A stretch of DNA of 64,000 nt from DASZHJ01 sp035517495 (GTDB taxonomy: Bacteria > Pseudomonadota > Alphaproteobacteria > ATCC43930 > CGMCC-115725). Location of the stretch: NCBI GenBank assembly GCA_035517495.1, contig DATIYT010000075.1:131801-195800 (forward strand), given 5' to 3'. Shown one piece after another: positions 16,627 to 24,257 of this stretch. The notes beneath the pieces are model-generated. The model was not told where the DNA came from. It saw only the letters and a program-made list of their open reading frames with translations, and did no database searches. Made by a program: the position numbers and the translations under genes. Each line of letters starts with the position of its first letter. The first letter of the stretch is position 1.

Positions 16627-18732
16627 CTATTGGCTCTCGATCCCCAGCTCGCTGAGGAGCGGCGTCAGCAGGCCTTTGTAGGGAAGCCAGCGCCCGATCG
16701 CGCTTTTGTAGATGGGTTGGCGCACTTGCGAGGCGCTCGCGGTGCGCACGGGGCGCTTGGTCTCGTGGAACGCGAGGCACTGCTCGCTCCACTCGAGTCC
16801 CGCGTGAGCGATGATGCGCTTGGCCTCCCGCTCGAGATCGGCGACCACGTTCTCGTACTGCACTTCGAGGAAGAAATTCTTCGGCAGTATTTGCCGCCAA
16901 TGCGCCATCAGCGCCTCATAGCGCTTGTAGTAGCGGCCGAGCTCCGCCAGCTCGTAAGTGTGATTCTGCTCGCCCGCGAACAGCTTCGAGAAGCACGAGA
17001 CGCAAGTGTCGACGGGATCGCGCCGCACGTGAACGACGCGCGCATTGGGAAGCGCCAGGCGGATCATGCCCACGAACAGGAAGTTGGAGGGCATCTTGTC
17101 GGTGATGCGCGGTGCTTCCGGCGCGAGCGCCCGCACGCTGGAAAGATAGGCTTCGCCGAGCGCTCGGAGCCGCTCGGCGCTCATTTCCGCCACGGTCTCG
17201 GGGAAGCCGCCGCGCTCGGTTCCGCAGGCACTCGCGATCGCCTGATTGAGATGACGCAGCTCTCCTGCGCCAAAGACCTTGGGGTGGCTTGCGAGGATCT
17301 GCTCGATCAGGGTCGTGCCGGAACGCGGCATCCCCACCACGAAGACCGGCACCGTCGAGGGGTCGCCCATGCCCTGCTTGGCGCGGAGCAATGGTGGCGT
17401 AAATACTCGCGCGATGCGGTCAAACAGAGCGAGCACCTCGCGCTCGTCGTATTCGATGCGGCGGCGCTTGAGCGCGTTGCCCACGAGCAAGCGGCGGAAT
17501 GAGCGCTCATGCTCGCCCAGGTCGCCATAGGCCTTGCCGAGCGCGAAGTGGAGCTGCGTTTGCTCTTCCTCGGTGAAGGTTTCGCTCTCCTCCGCCATCC
17601 GCTCCATGGTCGCGAGCATCGGATCTTCGGCTCCGAACTTGTGGATGTCCGCGAGATTGAAGTAAGCGCCGGTCATGCGCGGATCGAGCTCGATCGCCCT
17701 CTCGAAGGCGGCGCGCGCCTCGTCGAAACGACCCAGCTCCTTGATGGCGTTGCCCATGTTGTTGTAGGCGTCGGCGAGGTCGGGCTTGATCGCGAGCGCG
17801 CGGCGGTAATAGTCGAGCGCCTCCTCGGAGCGTTCGAGCTCGGCGGCAACGCGGCCCATGACGTTGAGCGCGTCTGCATCGTCGGACTTGAGCGCCAGAG
17901 CCTGCTTGCCGGCGATCTCGGCCTCTTGTTCCCGATGCAGATCGATCAGGTTGGAGGCCAAGTAAGTGTGGACCTGGTGGTCTTTGGGTGCGAGCGCGCG
18001 GGCGCGGTTCAGCAGCGTCAGCGCTTCCTCCTTGCGATCGAGATCGCTCACCGCCAGCGCCAGGTTCTTCAGCACCGAGGGATCCTCGGGCGAGAGCGCG
18101 AAGGCCTTGCGGTAGGTCGTCTCGGCGGCATCGAGGCGCTTCATGTCGCGAAGCGCCGTTCCCATGTTGTTATAGGCGGCGGCATAACCCGGACGCAGTG
18201 CGATCGCGCGCTCATACCAAGCGAGCGCCTCGTCATAGCGCTTCTGCGCACGATAGGCGTTGCCGAGATTGCTGGCGGCTTCCGCGAATTCGGGATCGAG
18301 CTCCAGCGCCCGCCGATAACACTGGGCTGCGGTCTCGTAATCATCGAGGTCGTAATGGGCGATGCCGAGATTGCAGTGCGCCGAGGCCGCGCGCGGGTCC
18401 ACCTCGATTGCGCGCCGACCTGCCTCGATCGCTTCCTTGGGGCGGCCCGCGACGCGGCACATCTCGCAGAGATTGGCATGATAGTGCACCGGGCGAGCGT
18501 CGGCCGCGATGGCGCGGCGCACCAGTTCGATCGCCGCCGGCAGATTGCCGGCCTGGTGCGCGATGATGCCGAGCATGTGAAACGCCTCGGCAAGGCCCGG
18601 GCTCGCCATCAACACCTGGCGGCAAAGCTGCTCCGCCTCGGCGAGGCGCCCGGCCTGCCGCTGCGCATCCGCGTAGGCGAGCGCCTGGGGAATGGTCATC
18701 CCATGCGCGGCAAGGCTCGGCGCACCGGTCAT
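16627..18732 (-). CDS. TPR-repeat sulfotransferase
   Basis: A 701-residue two-part protein. Residues about 12-400 contain roughly ten tetratricopeptide repeats with the A...Y..A..L.P pattern. From residue 461 a sulfotransferase domain follows: VFVVGMPRSGTTLIEQIL is the 5'-phosphosulfate loop, HVRRDPVDTCVSCF the 3'-phosphate motif for PAPS, and ITDKMPSNFLF is typical of this TPR group. It should transfer sulfate from PAPS to a carbohydrate or protein acceptor. ATG 18732 forms an ATGA overlap with the end of the TPR-glycosyltransferase gene, so the two are translated together, which suggests one modifies what the other builds. The acceptor is unknown. Confidence 0.9.
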   Translation of the reverse strand: MTGAPSLAAHGMTIPQALAYADAQRQAGRLAEAEQLCRQVLMASPGLAEAFHMLGIIAHQAGNLPAAIELVRRAIAADARPVHYHANLCEMCRVAGRPKEAIEAGRRAIEVDPRAASAHCNLGIAHYDLDDYETAAQCYRRALELDPEFAEAASNLGNAYRAQKRYDEALAWYERAIALRPGYAAAYNNMGTALRDMKRLDAAETTYRKAFALSPEDPSVLKNLALAVSDLDRKEEALTLLNRARALAPKDHQVHTYLASNLIDLHREQEAEIAGKQALALKSDDADALNVMGRVAAELERSEEALDYYRRALAIKPDLADAYNNMGNAIKELGRFDEARAAFERAIELDPRMTGAYFNLADIHKFGAEDPMLATMERMAEESETFTEEEQTQLHFALGKAYGDLGEHERSFRRLLVGNALKRRRIEYDEREVLALFDRIARVFTPPLLRAKQGMGDPSTVPVFVVGMPRSGTTLIEQILASHPKVFGAGELRHLNQAIASACGTERGGFPETVAEMSAERLRALGEAYLSSVRALAPEAPRITDKMPSNFLFVGMIRLALPNARVVHVRRDPVDTCVSCFSKLFAGEQNHTYELAELGRYYKRYEALMAHWRQILPKNFFLEVQYENVVADLEREAKRIIAHAGLEWSEQCLAFHETKRPVRTASASQVRQPIYKSAIGRWLPYKGLLTPLLSELGIESQ

Positions 18733-21509
18733 GGCAGCAGCCCTCGCCGATCGCCGCCGGCGACACGCGCGAGTTCCTGCGCCACGCGCTCGATCACCGG
18801 CGCCCATTGAAGCCGCTGCTGCTGGCGGAAGAGCCGTGCGGTCGGATACCAGGGGTTGTCCTCGCGCTCGAAGAGCCAGCGCCAATCCGGGACGGCCGGT
18901 GTCAATACCCAAACCGGCTTTCCCATGGCGCCCGCGAGGTGGGCGACCGAGCTGTCGATCGTGACCACGAGGTCGAGATGCGAGACCACTCCGGCCGTCT
19001 CGGCGAAATCGACCAGCTCGGATGCAAGCGGCGTCACGCCCACATTGCCGAGGCGCGTCATGTCTTGAGCGCGCGGTCCCACCTGGAGCGAATAGAACCG
19101 CGTTTCGGGCACGGAGAAGAGCGGCGCCAGCGTCTCGATCGCAATCGAGCGCGCGGGATCGTTGATATGTTTGGGATTGCCCGCCCAGACGATACCGACC
19201 TTGAGCCCGCGCGCATCGCCGAACCTCTCGCTCCAGCGCGCCGCCCTGTCCTGCGGCGCTTTGAGGTACGGCACTTCGGCCGGGATCGTCTCCATGGTGG
19301 TGCGAAAAAGCCGTGGCAAGCTCAGCAGCGGACAGTGCCGGTCATAGGGGGGAGCCGGTGCTTTTTCGTCGGAGAGCGTGACGGCCGGCATGCTCGCGGC
19401 GATGAGCGCGCGCAAGGTCTCCGGCACCAGCAGGGTGATGCTGGCCCCACGCTCGATCAGCAGCGGCAGGTAACGCACGAATTGCAGCGCATCGCCGAGA
19501 CCCTGTTCGGAATGAATAAACAGTCGCTTCCCGGGCGCGCGGTCGCCTTCCCAGAGGGTACCGGCGACGCGGCGCGCCGGCATCTCGGTCGAGCGCCAGC
19601 GCCATTCGTACTCGAACCAACCGAGATCGAGCTTGCCCTTTAGCAGCAGCAGCAGCGAGAGCCCCGAATGCGCATTTGCCTGCATGGGGTCGAGCGCGAT
19701 CGCGTGGCGATAAGTGTCCATCGCCTCGTCGATACGGCCGATCAGATGCAGGGTCGACGCCTTGTTCGCATGCGCATCGGCATAGTCGCGGCGGATTGCG
19801 AGAGCACGGTCATAAGCGACGAGGGCTTCCTCGAGCTTGTGCTGGGCGCGGAGCGCATTGCCAAGATTGCTCCAAGCCTCGGCGAAGCGCGGATCGTGGG
19901 CGAGCGCCCGCTCGTAGCTCCGAGCCGCCGCACGGTAATCGCCCACCTCATAATAGGCGACGCCGAGATTGCAATGCGCCTGCGGGAGGGTCGGGTCCAG
20001 TATCGTCGCGCGCTCGCCCGCTTCGACCGCCTCCCGCGGCCGGCCGGCGAGGCGCAGCAGCTCGCAATAGTTGGACTGATAGAGCGCCACTCGATCGTTG
20101 GCGGCGATCGCAAGCCGGAGCATCTCGATCGCCGCCGGCATGTTGCCGGCCTGGTGCGCGATCACCCCCAGCATGTGATGCGCGTCGGCGTGGTGAGGCT
20201 CGCTCTTCAGCACCTCGCGGCAAAGCGCCTCCGCCTCGGCGACCCGGCCCGCGCGGCGATGCTGGTCCGCCATCGAAAGCGTCTGCGCCAGCCAAGCCGC
20301 ATTCGCACTGCGCACTGGTGCAGCGGCCGGCGCCACGATCGGCGGCGGCGCGATCGGAGCAACCGGCTTCTCTCGGCTGGCAGCAGAGAGATCGGCATCG
20401 GCATGCAGCTTGGCCCTGACTGGCTTCGCTTTGACACCGAGGAAGGTCGCCAACTCCTTCCTGACCCGCTCGATCACCGGACTCCACGCACCGGGCTCGG
20501 GCTGACGGAAAAGGCGCAGGCTCGGGTACCAGGGGCTATCCTCGCGATCACGAAACCAGCGCCAATCCGCCTGCCACTGCAGCAGTACCCAGGCGGGCTT
20601 GCCGAGCGCCCCAGCAAGATGTGCCACGGCACTGTCGATGGTGATCACCAGGTCGAGATTGGCAATCACCGCAGCCGTCTCCCCGAAATCTCTAAGTTCG
20701 CCCGAGAGATCGAGCAACGCCTTGCTCGCAGCGAGCGTCTCCGCTTGAGCGGCGGGGACCTCGCGCTGCAGCGAGACAAAGCACGCGTGGGCTTCGCGCA
20801 GCAGCGGCACGCACTCCGCCAAGGAGAGCGAGCGCCGCGCGTCATGCGGCGGCCTCGTGCGGCCGGTCCAGAACAAGCCGATGCGCCGTCGCCTTGCCTC
20901 ACCCAGCTCCGCGAGCCGCGCCGCCCAACGCGTGACGGCGCCAGGATCGGCGGCGAGGTATGGCGTCTCCGCCGGAATTGTATGAGCCTCCGTGTTGAAA
21001 ATTCCGGGGAGGCTCGAGAGCATGCACCAGGCAACGACGGGCGGCATCTGCTCCCAGCGCGAAAAAGCCCCGCTCGCACCTTTGATGCGAGAGACCAGGG
21101 GGAAAAGTTCCGGGCTCAGACCCAGAACCACCTCATGGCAGCGCTCGGCTGCCATGGGCACGTAGCGCGCGAACTGAATCGTGTCGCCATAGCCCTGATC
21201 GCCGATCAGCAGCAGCCGTCCTTCCGGAAGCCGCATGCCGTTCCAACCCGGCACCGCCAGCGGAGGGTGGGAGCCTCGGGCCTGTTCGAGCCTGTGTCGC
21301 CATTCATATTCGATCCAGCCCGGCTTGAAATCGCCCTGCGCCAGGAGCGCCATGCCCAGGTTGAAATGCGCGGGCGCCGAATTCGGGTCGATCGCCAGCG
21401 CGCGCAGGAAGCAGGCCGCCGCCGCCGCGTGCTGCTGCCGCCTGGTGTGGGCGAGCCCCTCCTCGTAGAGAGCGCGAAACTGCGCCTCCGGTGCGGGTGG
21501 CGCTGTCAC
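18729..21509 (-). CDS. Duplicated TPR-glycosyltransferase fusion protein
   Basis: A protein of about 926 residues made of two tandem copies of the same unit. Each copy has TPRs, then a GT-B transferase of the heptosyltransferase-like TPR group, with GDQGYGDTIQFARYVP and EQGLGDALQFVRYLP in the first and second donor-site loops, and TIDSAVAHLAGALGKPAWVL and TIDSSVAHLAGAMGKPVWVL near the ends. A proline/alanine-rich linker separates them. The first copy has one or two TPRs, the second about five. The frame stays open to a GTG at 21626 (965 residues), but the extra 39 residues show no TPR character, so GTG 21509 is preferred with moderate confidence. It is coupled to the sulfotransferase by ATGA and probably acts on a surface glycan or glycoprotein. 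Confidence 0.85.
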   Translation of the reverse strand: MTAPPAPEAQFRALYEEGLAHTRRQQHAAAAACFLRALAIDPNSAPAHFNLGMALLAQGDFKPGWIEYEWRHRLEQARGSHPPLAVPGWNGMRLPEGRLLLIGDQGYGDTIQFARYVPMAAERCHEVVLGLSPELFPLVSRIKGASGAFSRWEQMPPVVAWCMLSSLPGIFNTEAHTIPAETPYLAADPGAVTRWAARLAELGEARRRRIGLFWTGRTRPPHDARRSLSLAECVPLLREAHACFVSLQREVPAAQAETLAASKALLDLSGELRDFGETAAVIANLDLVITIDSAVAHLAGALGKPAWVLLQWQADWRWFRDREDSPWYPSLRLFRQPEPGAWSPVIERVRKELATFLGVKAKPVRAKLHADADLSAASREKPVAPIAPPPIVAPAAAPVRSANAAWLAQTLSMADQHRRAGRVAEAEALCREVLKSEPHHADAHHMLGVIAHQAGNMPAAIEMLRLAIAANDRVALYQSNYCELLRLAGRPREAVEAGERATILDPTLPQAHCNLGVAYYEVGDYRAAARSYERALAHDPRFAEAWSNLGNALRAQHKLEEALVAYDRALAIRRDYADAHANKASTLHLIGRIDEAMDTYRHAIALDPMQANAHSGLSLLLLLKGKLDLGWFEYEWRWRSTEMPARRVAGTLWEGDRAPGKRLFIHSEQGLGDALQFVRYLPLLIERGASITLLVPETLRALIAASMPAVTLSDEKAPAPPYDRHCPLLSLPRLFRTTMETIPAEVPYLKAPQDRAARWSERFGDARGLKVGIVWAGNPKHINDPARSIAIETLAPLFSVPETRFYSLQVGPRAQDMTRLGNVGVTPLASELVDFAETAGVVSHLDLVVTIDSSVAHLAGAMGKPVWVLTPAVPDWRWLFEREDNPWYPTARLFRQQQRLQWAPVIERVAQELARVAGGDRRGLLP

Positions 21510-21677
21510 TCCGGTATTGCGAATGTTCGAGACCTCCCAAGCCCGGACAGGCGGCCCATCAGGGCGCCGCAGCGCATCCTGGTATCCGGCTCGGCGCTTC
21601 GGATCAAGCGAGATCGCGAACCCCACCTCGCGAAAGTATAGAGGGAGCCTCCGAGCTTGGCCTTTGAGTGCCAGCGA

Positions 21678-22607
21678 TCAGTCGAGATGGCGCGTGTATT
21701 GCCGCACGAAGTCGCAATCGACCAGCTCCACATAGGCCTTGGTCAATCGAGCGGTGATCGGCCCCGGTACCTTGCCGTCGCCGATGGTGCGGCCGTTGAA
21801 TCGAGCGACCGGGCAGATGCAATAGCTGGTCGAGGTGATGAAGATTTCATCCGCGGTCACGGCATCGAAAACGTCGAGGTCCTTCTCTTGCGCGGGAATA
21901 CCGAGTTTCGCCGCGAGCTCGATCGCGGTGGCGCGGCTGATCCCGGGCAGCACGTAGCGGGAATGCGGCGTCCATATCTCGCCGTCGCGCACCACGAAAA
22001 TGTTGGCGCCGGCGCCTTCCGCCAGGTTGCCGTTTTCGTCCAGCAGCACAGCGACCGCATCGGGATCGCCGACCTTCGCCTCCATGTCGGCGATCACCAG
22101 GTTCATGTACTGATGCATCTTGGCGCGCGGGCTCAGCATGCTGGGGGCGACGCGCCGGGTCGGCGGCACGACCACATGCATGCCGTCGCGATAGAGCTTG
22201 GCGCGCTTCTTGAACGGCAGCGGCACGCAATCAACGATGACATTGGCATCGACGTGGTCCCAGCCTTCGTCGCCCACCGCCTCGACCCCGCGGCTGACGC
22301 GTTGCGCGATCCAGTAGTCCTCGTCCTTGCCGAGCAGGTGGCGATTGCGCGCAAGCACCTCCTCGCTCACCTCGATCATCTCCTTGGGATTCATGCCGGG
22401 ATCGATCGCCACGTATTTTAGCGAGCGATAGAAACGGTCGATATGTTCCTTGATCTTGAAGATTCGTCCGTTGAAGGAGCGCGTCATGTCGAAGGCGCCG
22501 TCGCCGCGGGTGAAGCTGCGGTCGCGGAAGGGAATCACCACCTCGCGCTCCGGCACGTATTTCCCGTTGAAGAAGGCGATGCGCTGATTGGCGAGCGTCG
22601 TCGGCAT
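21678..22607 (-). CDS. Class IV PLP aminotransferase (branched-chain / D-amino acid type)
   Basis: A 309-residue fold-type IV aminotransferase. Visible landmarks are FFNGKYVPE at the start, RGDGAFDMTRSFNGRIFKIKEH, the probable PLP lysine in SPRAKMHQYMNLV, EGAGANIFVV and the phosphate-binding PGISRATAIELA. The family transfers amino groups between branched-chain amino acids (or D-amino acids, or aminodeoxychorismate) and 2-oxo acids. The sequence is not close enough to IlvE by eye to claim valine/leucine synthesis; an R-selective amine transaminase is another possibility. GAGG lies 5 bases before ATG 22607. It is followed on the same strand by the TPR genes. Confidence 0.85.
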   Translation of the reverse strand: MPTTLANQRIAFFNGKYVPEREVVIPFRDRSFTRGDGAFDMTRSFNGRIFKIKEHIDRFYRSLKYVAIDPGMNPKEMIEVSEEVLARNRHLLGKDEDYWIAQRVSRGVEAVGDEGWDHVDANVIVDCVPLPFKKRAKLYRDGMHVVVPPTRRVAPSMLSPRAKMHQYMNLVIADMEAKVGDPDAVAVLLDENGNLAEGAGANIFVVRDGEIWTPHSRYVLPGISRATAIELAAKLGIPAQEKDLDVFDAVTADEIFITSTSYCICPVARFNGRTIGDGKVPGPITARLTKAYVELVDCDFVRQYTRHLD

Positions 22608-22716
22608 GAGGATCCTCGCGCGGGTGGCTGGGCGGGTATGGCCCAATCGGGAAAGCTTTCCCTAAAGCCGGAGCGATGCCAAGCCCTATCATTCCTGCCC
22701 GCACTCGGAGTAGACT

Positions 22717-22841
22717 GATAGACGCAGATCAACGCAGATGCGCAGGGATGACAGGCAGACTCAGTGCCTTTTCAGGACCTGCGCTCGGCGTTGATCGTTC
22801 CCTTTCGGCGTCCATCTGCGTTCATCGCGGTTCGTCCGTGT
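22717..22841. repeat. Extragenic palindrome, ACGCAGAT type
   Basis: ACGCAGATCAACGCAGATG from about 22722 is mirrored by CATCTGCGTTCATCGCGGT ending near 22832. It lies in the 295-bp divergent gap between the aminotransferase and the dehydrogenase operon, which holds no other recognisable feature. Confidence 0.6.
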
Positions 22842-22902
22842 ACGGCCTCCTCTCGCCACGCCACACTTGACGCCAATGCGCCGTGCGCGTCAGGCTCGCA
22901 CC

Positions 22903-23955
22903 ATGCGCATCGATCATCAGCGTCTTCGAACCTTTACCGGGGATTTCCTGCGCGCGGGGGGCAGCAGCGAGACAGAGGCCCGCATTGTCGCGGATCACTT
23001 GGTGAATGCGAACCTCGCGGGGCACGACAGCCACGGCATCGGCATGCTGCCGCACTACACGCGAAACCTGAAGGCGGGAACCCTGGTGCCGAACCGTTCC
23101 GCCCGCGTGGTGCAGGATAGCGGAACCGTCGCGGTCTGGGACGGGCAGATGGGCTATGGCCAGGTGATCGCGCTCGATGCCATGGACTGGGTGATCGCAA
23201 CCGCCAAACGCGAGGGCGTGGCGGTGCACGGGCTGCGCAACACGCACCACATCGGCCGGGTCGGCACTTATGGCGAGAAGGTGGCGGCAAGCGGCCTCGT
23301 CTCCATGCACTTCGTCAATGCCGTCTCGGGACCGCCCAAGGTGACGCCGTTCCGGGGCCGCGAGGGCCGGCTCTCCACCAACCCCGTCTGCATCGCCGTT
23401 CCCGGAACCGGCAAGACGCCGGCGGTGGTGCTCGACATGGCGACGAGCCGAGTAGCGCTCGGCAAGGTGCGCGTCGCCTACAACGAGGGGCACGCAATGA
23501 TCCCGGGCGCGCTGATCGACGCCGAGGGCGCACCTACGCGCGACCCCAGCGTCATCTACAAAGAACCGTTCGGCGCGGTGTTGCCCTTCGGCGAGCACAA
23601 GGGTTACGGCCTCGCCCTGATCGCTGAGTTGCTAGCGGGGGCCATCATCGGCAACGGCACGATCCAACCCGCGAATTCCCGCACCCGCGGCATCGTCAAC
23701 GGCATGCTGACGGTGGCGATCGATCCCGACCGTCTCGCAAGCCGCGGCTACATAGAGGCCGAAGTCGATGCGATCATCGCCTATCTGAAGACAACCAAGC
23801 CCGCCGACCCCGCGCTTCCCGTACTGGTGCCGGGAGAGCCCGAGCGGATCGCGCGCGCCGAGCGCATCAAGAGCGGCATCGAGATCGACAGCACCACCTG
23901 GAGCGAGATTCTCGCCGCGGCGGAGAGCATCGGCGCCCAGCTCGAGCTGCCGTGA
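22903..23955 (+). CDS. Malate/L-lactate/ureidoglycolate dehydrogenase family (Ldh2) oxidoreductase
   Basis: A 350-residue NAD(P)-dependent dehydrogenase of the non-Rossmann malate/L-sulfolactate family. Typical stretches are GHDSHGIGMLPHYT near the start, the catalytic His in GLRNTHHIGRVGTYGE, LSTNPVCIAVPG, VVLDMATSRVALGKV and PFGEHKGYGLALIAELLAG. It oxidises a 2-hydroxy acid to the 2-oxo acid. ATG 22903 (MRIDHQRL) is the usual N-terminus; a longer frame from 22867 looks like leader. Its stop overlaps the GTG of the next gene (GTGA), tying it to the dimethylformamidase-like genes. Its substrate in that context is unknown. Confidence 0.88.
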   Translation: MRIDHQRLRTFTGDFLRAGGSSETEARIVADHLVNANLAGHDSHGIGMLPHYTRNLKAGTLVPNRSARVVQDSGTVAVWDGQMGYGQVIALDAMDWVIATAKREGVAVHGLRNTHHIGRVGTYGEKVAASGLVSMHFVNAVSGPPKVTPFRGREGRLSTNPVCIAVPGTGKTPAVVLDMATSRVALGKVRVAYNEGHAMIPGALIDAEGAPTRDPSVIYKEPFGAVLPFGEHKGYGLALIAELLAGAIIGNGTIQPANSRTRGIVNGMLTVAIDPDRLASRGYIEAEVDAIIAYLKTTKPADPALPVLVPGEPERIARAERIKSGIEIDSTTWSEILAAAESIGAQLELP

Positions 23956-24257
23956 GCGCGCCCACGATCGATCCGAACCGCCTCGACCTCGCGCGCGAGT
24001 ATCGCGCCTGCCCAATGGGGCGGCACAGCCCCGAACTGCAGGCGCTGCTCGACATCATGCGCCATCCCGATAATCACCAGAACCTGATCTTGGTCTCGGT
24101 GGCGCCGGGGAAGTGGGTGCTGGGTCAGCGCCAACCCAACGGCGCGCCCCCAGTGCTGTTCGAGGAAGAGGTGTTCGAACGCATCGAGCACGGCGAGTGG
24201 GCGGCGTTCAAGCGCCGCTGGCAAGCGCTCACCGGCCAAGCTCTGGCGATACAATGA
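23952..24257 (+). CDS. Dimethylformamidase small-subunit-like protein
   Basis: A 101-residue protein starting at GTG 23952 inside the stop of the dehydrogenase gene and ending in an ATGA overlap with the large-subunit gene. Its size and position match the small alpha subunit of N,N-dimethylformamidase, which packs against the large catalytic subunit. Visible features are CPMGRHSPELQALLDIMRH near the N-terminus and a C-terminal helix WAAFKRRWQALTGQ. No catalytic motif is seen. The call rests mainly on coupling to the large subunit. Confidence 0.7.
   Translation: MSAPTIDPNRLDLAREYRACPMGRHSPELQALLDIMRHPDNHQNLILVSVAPGKWVLGQRQPNGAPPVLFEEEVFERIEHGEWAAFKRRWQALTGQALAIQ

Noticed and set aside
15911..16900. 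A 329-codon minus-strand frame
   Set aside because: It is antisense to the NCS2 permease and runs into the sulfotransferase gene in a different frame; no motif is present.
19668..21641. A 657-codon plus-strand frame
   Set aside because: It mirrors the TPR-glycosyltransferase gene on the opposite strand and shows no family features.
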